Shown here: piece after piece, positions 21,466 to 32,833 of the stretch
Layout of the letters: each line of letters starts with the position of its first letter
Numbering within the stretch: position 1 is the first letter of the stretch
Assembly: GCA_007115705.1 (NCBI GenBank)
Contig: QXEO01001857.1
Location: 401,283 to 465,282, forward strand
Source of the DNA: Dactylis glomerata
Lineage: Eukaryota; Streptophyta; Magnoliopsida; Poales; Poaceae
DNA: 64,000 nt
Reading direction: 5' to 3'
Translations under genes and position numbers: made by a program
The notes under the pieces: model-generated
What the model was told of the DNA's origin: nothing
The model's input: the letters and a program-made list of their open reading frames with translations, nothing else
Database searches by the model: none

Positions 21466-23254
21466 AGCGGTGACCGGCCATCCGCAGTTGCAGAAACAAC
21501 TAAATATGTCTGAAACAATTATACAACATTCCTTGTATGTGAGAATTGCAACTAAAAGAAAAGAATTTCAGATGTGGAACTGCAATAATTAGCCACTTAC
21601 TTTCAATTGAGAGTGCCTTGGAATAAGGCAAAGGAAGGCCGCGTACCCACGTGCGCCGCCTTATTTTCTTACAGTCAACATGTTTATTCCCTCATGATGG
21701 AGGGTAACATGGAGGCAAAATAAGAAAAAAAGGCATAGCAAGGGTATGACGGAGCACGCCTTTCCTTTTCCTTTTCTTATGCAGTGCTACCAAAATAAGA
21801 TCCCCTATTATACAAGTATAGAATAAACAAACATTAAAATAGATGAAAATGCACATATTTCACGGTTCAAGTTTAAGACAAATATCTATATGAAGACAAC
21901 AATAAATATAACCCATCCATGTGGACATCAAAATCAAATAGACTAACAACTCCACATTTGGAGTAATAGAAGTACTCCTACAGATTCAACCAAACTACAA
22001 GATCTAGCATGTGCAAATAAGTTAATCTACCATAAAAAAGATAACAAATTCGCCCAACTACAAGATCTAGCATGTGCAGAATAAGTTAATCTAGAATAAA
22101 AAAGACTACAGATTTGGCCAACTACAAGATCTTCCATAAAAGAAGATCTAGCATGTGCAGATCTAAGATAAGAGTAATCTAAATCACAAATCGGCATGGC
22201 AAACTACACGATCTAGCATATGCAGAATAAAACAAACCTTTGGGAGATTGCATCGTCGTGGTGCCGGTGCGTGTCATAGCTCTCGTGCGGCACACTATGT
22301 CACGAGGCCAGCCATCTTCCGCGAGGATCGACATGGGCGTCCAGATGACCAGATGCACTTGCCGCCTAGCGATGGTGCGAATGGAGATAGATCCTCGCCG
22401 TCATTACTCCGAGCAGGTCCGATCTTTTTAGAAGCAGCTAAGCACAAAAGTGAGGGCGGCGGCTGTGGTGGGGAGTGCTGGTGGGGGGTCGGTCCCTTTT
22501 TTATAAAGGTAGAGTATGCTGGGATGGGCTACCTGGGCCCTTATGGGCCTTATTCTCTGTAACATTGTGCAACTCCAAGAACAGTCCATAATAGTTGGGC
22601 ATTGGCTAATAACATTACAAAAGATTCCGGTCCTACATACTAAAATAAGACTTGAAGTACATATACATAGAAACAACTAGCTATACCAGACCTGCGCGGG
22701 TGGCCTGCGCCGCGGCCACCCGAGTCGTTTCTTCCTTGCGCACAATGGCGAAGGACTCTAGCAGCGCCTCCTACTCCTCGAGCATCTCGGCCTCCTCCCA
22801 CCATTCCAGATGCGGAGAATCCTCCGGCGTCTCCATCGCCGCGTCCTCCTTGTCCTCTAAGTTCCTCTCGGAGTTGTCATCCGAAGAGGACCAGTCGCAG
22901 AAAGAGGGGGATGAGACTGCTTCCACCTCTTCCAGCGGTGGAAGGGTCTGCTCCTCCTCCACTGGAGACGCGACACCGGCTCAACTCGGCAGCGTTGCAG
23001 CGGTGGGCCTTGCCACACGCAAGAGATGCGAGCGGTCTTCTTGGTGCAAGCCATCTAGATGCAGATACAGTAGTACAGAGGAACTCTAGCTATAGTAGCG
23101 CTGCGATTTTAAGTGTACCGCCGACATGCCATGCGTCGACGGCATACCAAGCGGCGGCATCTAGAAAAGTCTCCGCACACGCTTAATTATTTCATACGCG
23201 TCGCAGATGGCTCGTGAAACAAAACGATCAAGGAAAAATGAAACATTGTAGATA
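21466..23254. other. Unassigned region
   Basis: Mostly AT-rich with a GC-rich part at 22240-22500 and 22680-23060. Short frames exist on both strands (for example the acidic minus frame 22771-22962), but I recognise no domain, splice structure or promoter. It contains the minisatellite listed separately. Confidence 0.35.
21990..22240. repeat. Degenerate minisatellite, about 60-bp unit
   Basis: ACTACAAGATCTAGCATGTG followed by a CAGAATAAGTTAATCTA-type tail recurs about four times (near 21995, 22056, 22120 and 22205) with substitutions and small indels. Confidence 0.65.
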
Positions 23255-23468
23255 ACTTCACACGGTTACAAAAAAAACCACGTGTGTGCGATTTCGTAGA
23301 CATCTCCTTTTTGTAAACCGTGTGCTTTATGTTGGACCGTCGGATTTCATTCTATAACCGTGTGTGATGTTCCCGCGGTGGTTTGCTGTAGGCGAACCTT
23401 TCCGTCGCACACGGAAGGGCCTTGCCGTTTGCGACGGGGGGCCTTAATAGGCCCGATCTGTACTAGTA
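23255..23468. mobile_element. Right end of a CACTA-like element, left end not found
   Basis: Short inverted CACACGGTT/AACCGTGTG motifs are clustered, and the block ends GGCCCGATCTGTACTAGTA. A CACTA right terminus should end TAGTG; here the last base is A. I found no matching left terminus within the window. Confidence 0.4.
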
Positions 23469-23471
23469 TGT

Positions 23472-24109
23472 CAAATCGTGTTGTTTTTTTGTCTATGATT
23501 TATTTGATAATCAGATATATCTATACCTCAAAAGAAAAGTCCTACCAGTTGAAGACCAATGTCTCCAAATCAATTAAATACATACTCTAATTGTTGACAC
23601 GGGCCATAGTAATGTCTATTCATAAGAAAAGTCTTCTGAGGCATTAACACAAACACTTAGAGTGCAGTTTCGATAGACTGATGAAAAGCTAGGAAGTGAA
23701 AAGGAGATATCAGGCATAGACATGAAACGAACTAGACCTTCGTCAAAACTTGGCAGCTCAAGTAGTTCAGGTAAGCTGTGGTGGAGGCGACGCACTTGGA
23801 CTGTGGCGTGCAGAGGAGCGGCCGACCTGCTGACGTCCGAGGTGCAGGAGGTATAGGCGTGGCCCGTCGTTGACCACAGGGATAACTTGGTGGCGGAGGT
23901 CGACCGCGGCTCCCGTGCGCACGGAAGGTGGGACGACGACCACTTGAAGAGGTGGCGGACCTGCTATCATCGTCCATGGCTGAGGGCGACGGAGAACGGC
24001 GACAACCCGGCTGAGATGTGTGCGGTGCCGTGAGAGAGACGATGGGTTCGTGAGGAGGCGCCGTAGTGGCTGTCTGGCGGAGGTGACGGGGGCATGTGAG
24101 GTCACGTTG
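23472..24109. other. Unassigned region with GC-rich minus-strand frame
   Basis: A GC-rich stretch (23770-24110) has overlapping minus-strand frames of 129 and 167 codons with Pro/Arg-rich, low-information translations and no recognised domain. I do not call a gene. Confidence 0.3.
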
Positions 24110-24930
24110 AATTTTCTCCACTTCCTTCGGGGACAGAAAGATTCGTGCTCTGCAAAGTAAATGCTAAGTGTACGCGTGTATGAGATTAAATTAACATGCA
24201 CCGTTGGATATAAGCCAGTGAGACAATTTGACGGTGTACACTGGACTGGGTACTTTTGCGGGGTGGACATAAAAAAGTTTATATTTGCTTGTTTAGTAGA
24301 ATTATAGATTCCCTCGGGGACAGACTACGTATGCGGGGAAGATTCGTGCTCTGCAAAGTAAATGCTAAGTGTACGCGTGTATGAGATTAAATTAACATGC
24401 ACCGTTGGATATAAGCCAGTGAGACAATCTGACGGAGAACACTGGACTGGGTACTTTTGCGGGGTGGACATAAAAAAGTTTATGTTTGCTTGTTTAGTAA
24501 AAGTATAGATTCCCTCGGGGACAGACTACGTATGCGGGGAAGATTCGTGCTCTGCAAAGTAAATGCTAAGTGTACGCGTGTATGAGATTAAATTAACATG
24601 CACCGTTGGATATAAGCCAGTGAGACAATCTGACGGAGAACACTGGACTGGGTACTTTTGCGGGGTGGACATAAAAAAGTTTATGTTTGCTTGTTTAGTA
24701 AAAGTATAGATTCCCGCGAGGATGGACTGTGTATGCAGAGGAAGATTTTGTTTGCCAGACTGTGCTATGCCAAACTAAATGCTAAGTGCACGCGCGCGTG
24801 AGATTAAATTAACTTGCACCGTTATCGAAGACAGTGAGACAATCTGGCGGTGTACATTGGACTGGGTATATTTGCAGGGTGGATATAAGAAAGTTATGTT
24901 TACTTATTTAATAGTAATATAGAAGTATAG
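24110..24930. repeat. 201-bp tandem repeat, about 4 copies
   Basis: GATTCGTGCTCTGCAAAG starts at 24140, 24341 and 24542, an exact 201-bp period. A fourth, more diverged copy follows from about 24741. Copies 2 and 3 are nearly identical, so they arose most recently. Confidence 0.93.
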
Positions 24931-25507
24931 ATTAAACCTAAAATGCAGGATAATTATTAATTAGAGGGAGGGAGTATGTCTAACTAATTGCCACTTTATT
25001 ACAGCTAAGGTGGAGGAATCAAGTGCGACCCAGGTAAAACATTCCTGTAACGAAAATCCTTGGCATCCCCAAGGGTGGTCCTGCCTACGCCTTTCATGAC
25101 ATTCTACGTACTAGTATGCATTATGCCGCCCATATACCCTACACAACGTGCCAATTGGAAGGACAAATTCTTCATGCAACCTACACAACGCGCCATGCAA
25201 TCCTGCCATTATGTAGGACAAAAGCTTGTGCTCTAGAGGCAATTATTGGTGAAGACATCAACTATATATTACCGGCACAAGTACGTCCCGACGCCTGATT
25301 CTACTTCTATTAGGGCTTCCTTTTCCTCAATAAATAAATACTTTGTTAAATAATTAGGAGACAAAGAGTATCTGTCCTATCCCGTGTCGTGGATACTAAT
25401 CACAGCGGAGCATTTGCTGTAGATACAAGGTCACTGACGAAGTGATGTTTCGCAGACTCCGGTCGTCCGCCAGCATATCATGCATGTCGGTTTGTGGAGT
25501 GTTAGTC
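24931..25507. other. Unassigned region upstream of the DUF4220 gene
   Basis: Nothing recognisable as coding. A GGGAGGGAGTA string at about 24966 resembles a lone Stowaway terminus. Three short repeats of CTACACAACG-type sequence lie at 25139-25190. Confidence 0.35.
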
Positions 25508-25517
25508 TATATATATA
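25508..25517 (+). promoter_or_regulatory. TATA box of the DUF4220 gene
   Basis: TATATATATA lies about 165 bp before a 5' splice site at 25681 in an otherwise non-repetitive stretch, and fits as the promoter of the downstream gene. Confidence 0.55.
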
Positions 25518-25680
25518 CATACGTACTTCCATCGGACATCCTAGCATGGAGTGAAGAAAGGGGCCTCTCCTTCCTCTATCCTGTTACTCTGCCCGTTGCC
25601 TCCCTCTCATATTTCTGATCTGACTGATAGAATTTTGGATCAGCGCTAAAAGCGGCAACATTCTTAGAGCTCCCCAGTTG

Positions 25681-26138
25681 GTAAGTATGCACCATCACTG
25701 AAGTGTTGAGATCGTGCGGATGTAGTTTACCTGCATTATTGGTCATGTATGCAATTTTTATGTCGGCCGTATTATGTATACTTTATTACTTTATGAGGCG
25801 TTTGCCTCCTCTCAGCATTTATATATGTAGCAGTTTAGATTTTTTTTGCTTGTACATAGGTACTCAAACTAGCAACTTTTCACCCAACTATCCCTATAGA
25901 CAAAACATTTACGGCTGCCGAGAAGGAGCCATAGTAATCCCCAGTTGCTATGGTGTTTTCTTCCTATTCATTTTGTGTCCAAATTTACTGTATTTAATTA
26001 ACCGATTTGTGGCGCAAAATTTATTGTTGGTGATTCATATAAGTTATTCCATCTACAAATACGAGCCTGTGTAATACTAGAGAATGGTGTGTGGGTGTAT
26101 AGTGTTTTGGCTTAAGCTTAATTGCATGCCAATTGTAG
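25681..26138 (+). other. Predicted intron in the 5' UTR
   Basis: A GTAAGT donor directly follows CCCCAGTTG. A T-rich body leads to the acceptor CCAATTGTAG at 26129-26138, 17 bp before the ATG at 26156. A long 5' UTR intron explains the gap between the TATA box and the coding start. Confidence 0.65.
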
Positions 26139-26155
26139 GTGGAGAAAGCAGGAGC

Positions 26156-28241
26156 ATGGCTAGAAGCCTGCATGATATCCAAAATCTGTTGCCAGTGCAG
26201 ATACTTGTACTCTCTAACCTTGGGGTACAAGTCATCCTCTTCATCTGCGCCGGGGCCCGTCGGAGGGAATCCTCGAGCAGCCTGCCAGTGCGGGTGATAC
26301 TCCTCTGGCTAGCATACAATTTTGGCGACACCGTAGCCGCATTTACCCTCACCCGTCTTTCCTTCTTTAGCGACCAGGGTACGCACCCGCTTGTCATGTT
26401 ATGGGCACCGTTCCTCCTGCTGCACCTCGCCGGGCCAGACAACATTGCCGCCTACGCACTGCAAGATAACCAACTCTGGCTACGTAGCCTGCAAACATTG
26501 CTAGCCCGGGTCACCGCAGGAGGTTTATTCCTTTACAGATACAGAAACAGCAGCGGGCATTTCATTCGGCTTGCCTCCCTATTGATGTTCGTTGTGGGTG
26601 TTGTCAAGTACGCGGAGAGGTGTCTTGCAGTGCAGAGAGGCAATCTAAGCAGCATCCGCGATTCCCTAAAGAAGCAGCCTGCAATGAAAAACAATCATGC
26701 TCACCGGCAAGATGTGAAGTTGGAGAAGCAACAGGGTTTGGAAACATTGGACGAGGAATCCAGTGTGCGGCGAGCTCACTTGTTGTTCAACATTTGCAAG
26801 TGTTGGATGGTTGATTCTTCGGAAGAAGAACCTAGCACGCAAAATTTCAGGGAAAGGATGGCGGGTGTCGAATGGTGGACAATTGTGGAGATAGAGCTCT
26901 CCTTGATGTATGACATCTTGTACACTAAAGCGGCTGTGATCCACACCTGGCACGGCTACACCATCCGTGTCATCTCGCCACTCGTCATCCTAACCTCGCT
27001 GCTGCTGTTTCATTTCAGAGAAGAAGACGGGCACAGAAACGTTGACACTGCTACGACATATGTTTTGTTTGGCAGTGCTTTGTTCATGGAGTGTACATCC
27101 CTGCTGGATACGCTGGGTTCATCATGGATGTTTACCACCCTAAGTACCACCAGAAGCACATGGCTTAGATACACACTTCTGTGCAGTGGGCGATGGCACC
27201 GGCTTCGTCGTTTCCTAATATCCTTCCACTCTCTTGTCACTTTTGGAAGTAGCAGCAGGTCCGGAGCAAGGAGGTGGTCTGGCCACATGGGACAGTACAA
27301 CATGCTGCACTTCTGCACTCGCCCTAACGGTCTTCTCTCCCGTCCTCTGGCTTGCCTGGTTGGCCCAGCTGGTGGGACTCGGAGAGTTGTGGAACAGGAA
27401 GCATTTCTCGGGGGCCACTAAATTATGGGACCATGTCGTAATGAAGGTCCGTATCACGAATCACGCCAACAGGTTGTACAAGAAGCAGAGGTTAAACACA
27501 CTGGGAATGATTAACAGTAAGTGGGGAATGAATACACTAAAAGATCATAATGTTGTAGACGAGTTTGAAGCGATCCTTGGCAGTGAGTTTCATGAGGGCA
27601 TCATCATCTGGCACGTCGGCACGGATTTTTTCCTCTCCAAGTGCAACATCGCCTATGCGGACCGTCCTCTTGTGAAGGCGATCAAGGCGCTGTCAAATTA
27701 CATGATGTTTCTTCTTGTTGAACGCCCCTACATGCTGCCAGGCATCGCCCACAACAAGTTGTATGAACGGACCTGTGATCTTTTGCAGGGCGTGAGGCAT
27801 CAACCAACAAGTGTTGGTGCTATGCTCAAGAGTTTGTTCCGCTGGCACGATGACCCGGATGCTGGCTCTACATCCAGGGCCAGCGACAGTAACAAACACG
27901 CAGAAAAATTGTATAACGTGTATGTCGGCCACCCAATGTTCACCTACAAGACAGCTCGACTCACTTATTCAGCTACAGTTGCCGAACAACTACTGATATA
28001 TGGGGTGAAACATGACACTACTAAGTCGCTGGAACTTTTACTTGAGGTGTGGGTGGACATGCTCGTCTATGCTGGCAACAAATGCAGCAGGGAGTCGCAT
28101 GCAAAGAAGCTCAGCAGCGGCGGCGAGTTAACGACCATCGTGTGGCTATTGCTGGAACACTTCAACCAGGCTTTACTAGAGCACCGAGCTTCCAAGGAGG
28201 CATCAAGCGAGGTGGAATATAAAGACAGTTATAGAGTATAA
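26156..28241 (+). pseudogene. DUF4220/DUF594 membrane protein gene, one frameshift
   Basis: From the ATG (MARSLHDIQNLLPVQ) the frame runs to about 27385 and then continues one base out of phase to a stop at 28239-28241. The 2086-nt span equals 695 codons plus one base, so a single-base gain explains it. The N-terminal half has hydrophobic segments at about residues 11-32, 43-62, 77-93 and 136-150, with the DUF4220 pattern. The C-terminal half has DUF594 hallmarks (GIIIWHVGTDFFL, LSNYMMFLLVERPYMLPG, SGGELTTIVWLLLEHF). Length fits the family (about 650-750 aa). This expanded grass family is predicted to be membrane-bound with unknown function. It is intronless in the coding part, as usual. Whether the shift is real or a sequence error cannot be decided here. 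Confidence 0.85.
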
Positions 28242-28529
28242 AGCCCTTGCTATCATTACTAGAAGCCATATTGGTTTGTATGTTCATATGGCGTTCGGCC
28301 GACTGCTATATATGCATACACACGCGGTGACACACAGTTGTATTACTGAAATTCCCCTTAGTCGTAAAACTCGAAAGCTCTTATACATCAAATCGCTAGT
28401 CCAAATGAAAATCTGTTCTACCATTGCCTTACTCGTCACATTAGTAGATATTGCTTCATACAATAGTGAGACAGATTCCCACGTTGCTCCTAGCAGGCGG
28501 CTTAGGTGTTTATGACAGGGAGGCATTTT

Positions 28530-28955
28530 CTCGAGGCGCACATTTGGTTATTAAGCCTACACAAACGGCGTTTATGCTAGGGAGGCATATTTTCAAGGGT
28601 GTGGTTATCTTGCATTAAATCATTCATGAACTTCATAGGAAGAAACTGGATGGTGTTTTGTTTAAGATTGATTTTTAAAAGGCGTATGATAAGTTTTGTG
28701 AGTTAATCACACAATTTTGTTCAAGGAGGAATTGCTGGAATCAAGATTAATGATGACATTGGCAATTTTTTCCAAACTACAAAAGAATTGCGCTAGGGAG
28801 ATCCTTTATCTCCTCTTCTGTTTAATATTGTGGAGGACATGCTTGCTATTCTTATTGCTAGGGAAAAAGGACTCATCCCTACTTGCCGGAGGGGTGTGTC
28901 TCTATTCTACAGTGTGCATGTCCTAGTTGGATGACACAAATCTTTTCACTAGTTG
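28530..28955 (+). pseudogene. LINE reverse-transcriptase fragment
   Basis: Pieces of a non-LTR RT appear in shifting frames: VIKPTQTAFMLGRHI, KKLDGVLFKIDF then KAYDKF (the catalytic-Asp motif, with a stop between), and GDPLSPLLFN-like sequence. Frame changes, in-frame stops and a deletion between these motifs make it a relic. It starts about 290 bp after the DUF4220 stop codon on the same strand. Confidence 0.75.
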
Positions 28956-31095
28956 GAAAAACCTACCACTAGTGCCTTTTTTGTTATACTGCTGGCGCAC
29001 CATGTTAAGTTTGCTATTATATATGGTTTTTGCTAGAAGCACTATATATGTATGTACTTTACTATTTCCAAACTATCCACTCATGCTCTGTGTAACTGCA
29101 AGGGCTTTCTAATTAAAATCATATGCACAACTAAATCAGAGGTAAACATGGATGGCAATATATAGCCCATGATAGACAAGAGTGTAGTACACCTACTTAA
29201 ACATAAACACATGGTTCATTTCGTTATGTACCACAAACACAGGAAGAACATAAATCAAAGTTCAGAAGACCAACAACAAAACACAATTTAATTAAGTCCA
29301 TGGCCAGCAACAAACTAAGTCACATCTAGCCTACTTTGTCCTTTTTCAAAGGCCCTAACTCGTCACATTTGTTTTTCTCCTTATACTGCATCAAGGGAAG
29401 CATCTTTGGGAACATGATGAGAGATTGGAAGCTGCTACATGATGTTTGTCATGTATATTCGTCCCAACAGAACTACAACTTGAACTAATATAATAGATGA
29501 TGACGTAATGAAGCTTAAACCACATTGCCGACTATTGGTGCATTATGGCAATCGTCTTTTTTGGAGGCTGACAACTCGGAGAAACCATAAGAGAACTAGA
29601 ATAAAAAAAAGGTCAACAGTGCTGAGAACAACTAAGCTATCATGTTACGTATATTTATTACCTATAGCGGCTACATGCCATGTTTTATATTAATCAAACG
29701 ATAGGAGTGTTCCAATCCATGGTATTTGTGAAGCTTGGGATGAACTAAAGCAGAGTCCTAGTTCTTTCCTTGGAGCCCTCCAAGGAGTTCACTGGGAAAC
29801 AAACATCATCACCTTTACAATTCAGACTGAAATGACACATTTTAGGCAGTGATGTTTTGTAGAGCCATGCTGCATTCAATGAGGTGTATACATAGTTGCT
29901 TGTCATGAGATTTCCTAGGAAAACATCTGCACCACCTACTGGAATCATAGATTAGCTAGATCTAAATGACTTGTGACCATCACGAACACCATGCAGCCAG
30001 ACCCAGAAGCCTAGGTGCAATGAGGGCGACCGCAATAAACAACACTAGGATGAGGGGCAGGAGTATGACAATGAGGGAAATGTTTATCATGTAGACAATC
30101 ATCCTAATCGTCAGAACTAACTATGGTATATATCTGAAGAAGTCTAGAACCATCTGTAGATCTTGCTAATCAGCGCATAGAATAAATATGGCCGTTCTCG
30201 TCCACACGAGCATCACAATTACTACTGGGAAAAGGCTTATAGCCGCGACGCCACTAGTAACGAAAAACGAAATATAGTCACCGATAACCGGTATAGATGA
30301 CGGGCCCAAAAAATTTCGTCACCGGTAGGTCGTGATCTGGTCTCTATTGCACCTACCGATGATACACAAAACAAAAAAACGCGTTGTTGGATGTTCGTTC
30401 GGTGGTTGTCCTAGGCTCGGGAAAAAGGCTGTGATAGCAGTCGATTTGCACCCATCACGTGTTTAGGGTATAGCAGTGACATAAAGTTTTAACTGCGTGT
30501 CATTGGTTGTTTTGTAAAACTAATGACCCGACTAATTTGTCATTCGTTGATGCTTGCAGGCATAAATGTGACGATCCTCTGGTGTCATGCGTTGTTGGAT
30601 TCTACTAGCTACTTGCGATGTCCATATTATAGATCCTTTTTGTAACTTCGGGACTGCCCCCCATTCAAAAAGAGGGCATATGTCGCTGGTTTGTGTCTGA
30701 GGATCCACCTCATGAGAAGGGAGACCCAGAGGACTTCTGCGACAATGATGAACATAATATACGTTTATTAGTTAGCTTTATTTTTAAATTTCATTCATAT
30801 TATGTTGTTTTATTTCCTAATTATTTTATTGAATTTATAGACAACTTTTATCCATACATGCATGTATAATTAATTTTTTTTGTTAACAACAGTACATATC
30901 GATCAATACATGATCAACTACTTGTGAAGATTGATGCCGCATAGATGATCTGAGGCAATGAGACTAGTGTCAATGGCAACAATAGAGTCCAAACTAATTC
31001 AAAGTCTGAATGAATATGGAAATTTCTAAAGAAAAGTTACATATATAGATCACAAAATCATTAAGCATAGACCATGTGCATAACACATAATATGA
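28956..31095. other. Unassigned intergenic stretch
   Basis: AT-rich, with no gene I can support. At about 30221 the string TACTACTGGGAAAAGGC, followed by short inverted CACCGATAACCGGT-like motifs, resembles a decayed CACTA terminus, but no partner was found. The remainder holds only short chance frames. Confidence 0.35.
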
Positions 31096-31800
31096 TCAAG
31101 TCTTAAGATATGACCAAAAAACTGTCATGCCCAAGAAACTCCTAATTTGCTTGACTGTAGTTGGTGCAGGCCATATTTGCAAGGGAAGAATCTTGGTCTT
31201 GTCAGTAGCAACACCAGTAGCACTCACAGTATGTCCCAAATAAGAGAGCTCTCGTAGAGCAAACTCACAGTTGGATAATTTCACTTGCCACTGAATGCAA
31301 GGACAGAAGCACCTTGTTCAAAATGTTGTAAATGTTCTGCATAAGTCTTGCTATAGATCAAAATACAGAATCACACATTTCCTCAACACTGGAGCCAAAG
31401 TTTCATTCATAGCACCTTGGAATGTACCAGGAGTTCCTGTTAAGCCAAACGACATGACCTGACCTTGAATTTAAAGTGTCCATGATGAGTTTGGAATGTT
31501 GTTTTATATTCTTCCCCAGGTGCAATTCAAATCTGGTGATAACGAGCTCTCAAATCCAATTTTGAAAACCAACATGCTCCAAGGAGCTCATCTAGCAACT
31601 CATCTATCACATGAAGAGGGTATTTGCCTTTTTTGGTGTGGGCATTCAAATACTTGTAGTCAATCACTAGCCTCCAAGTGAAATCTTTCTTCTTAACCAA
31701 GATCACACGTGAAGAAAAAGGGATGTTGATGTGTTGTATGATCCCCTGTTTCAGCAACTCTGCCACCTGGTCTTCTATCTCACTTTTCAGTTCAGGTGGA
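31096..31800 (-). pseudogene. Gypsy reverse transcriptase remnant
   Basis: 31527-31766 encodes the RT fingers (GIIQHINIPFSSRVILVKKK, WRLVIDYKYLN, WFSKLDLRARYHQI). 31096-31284 encodes the RT end (KLSNCEFALRELSYLGH, PTTVKQIRSFLGM). Between them the catalytic region reads ILYFDL followed by a stop, so the second Asp of the usual FxDD box is lost. The domain is non-functional. Confidence 0.82.
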
Positions 31801-32179
31801 AAATGTTATGGCCTGACAGAGATTGGTTGAGCTCCAAGGAGTAAGGGAATGGTGTGATCACACCTTATACGAGGTTGCAAACCAGTGGGTGCCACAAAAA
31901 CGGAAGCAAGTTGATCAAGAACCTACTGAATTTCCAATGGCACAGAAATTTTGTCAGACCTGATAGCAGAAATTTGAACAACTAAACACTGAACCGTATC
32001 CATAGGCAGCCCCCAAAATGTTTTATAGTGAGCCATTTATCACCCCAGTCCACACTCGTTGTTCCTAGAGAAGCCAGTCGCAAAATTCCATCATAATGCC
32101 CTAATGAGAGAAAATAGTACTGAGAGCTAAAATCATCCTGACCGTATTGCCAATTACAAGCAGTTAAATGTGTGTCACA
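31801..32179 (-). other. Gypsy spacer between protease and RT, decayed
   Basis: It lies between the protease frame and the RT frame of the same element, with no open frame of note. It presumably derives from the protease-RT linker, broken by stops. Confidence 0.5.
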
Positions 32180-32833
32180 TTATAAAGACGCTCCATCAGT
32201 AATCTTCACTGTCACAGGCTGCAATGGTTGAGCGTTAGGAAGCCTTTTCTGAAACTTGGCATTGAGAAAATAATGTGAGCTGCCAGAATCAACTAACATA
32301 GAATAAGGTCTTCCTTGAATGTATATCTCCACTTGCATGGCTGGAGAAGTAGCTGATGAACCTTGTACAGCTATGGAAAGGCACATTAGCTCGGAAGCAT
32401 CCTCCCAACTGACATTGTCCTGTGAAGAACTACAGTGCAACAAATAAACCATTTCCTGAACAACATGTAACTGTACAGTTCCTTGACATTTGCGATCTTT
32501 GCCCCAACGTTCTCCACGCATAAAACACAATCCCTTTGCTCGTCTATAATTCCGAAGTGTAGTCCACTTGTCCTTGATGACAGCTAACCGTATAAGTGAC
32601 TGTGCTGTTCTGTCCACTCTGGAAGCAACAGAAGCACAAACCAGAGGAGGTTGCACCATTGGTGGTGGATGATACACCCGGCGCGAAGCAGGAGCGGCAT
32701 TCAGAGGTGTAGTGCCATCACCCAACTCCTCATGAAAAAGATCCAGTTGATATGCCTTGTCAAGATCATCTGGCATCTGAATTGCAACCATGAGACGAAC
32801 AGCTGGTTTCATACTATCAATGAAACAAGTGAT
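32180..32833 (-). pseudogene. Gypsy gag C-terminus and aspartic protease
   Basis: The frame begins within gag (CFIDSMKPAVRLMVAIQ) directly after the solo LTR. It passes a degraded zinc knuckle (LCFMRGERWGKDRKC, in which one Cys and the His of the usual pattern are replaced) and reaches a retropepsin with MLVDSGSSHYFLN. The DSG active site is intact. It ends near 32180. Confidence 0.85.

Noticed and set aside
22652..23089. Ser-rich 145-codon plus frame and acidic minus frame
   Set aside because: Both are open only because of biased composition. No start context, splice sites or recognised domain support either.
23732..24270. Possible minus-strand gene of 129-167 codons
   Set aside because: Two frames overlap in the same GC-rich stretch, neither has a domain, and the upstream region is a tandem repeat.
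24960..24976. Stowaway-like GGGAGGGAGTA string
   Set aside because: A single terminus with no partner at a sensible distance.
30221..30240. CACTA-like terminus TACTACTGGGAAAAGGC
   Set aside because: The first base of CACTA is missing and no opposite end or TSD was found; mentioned only as a resemblance.
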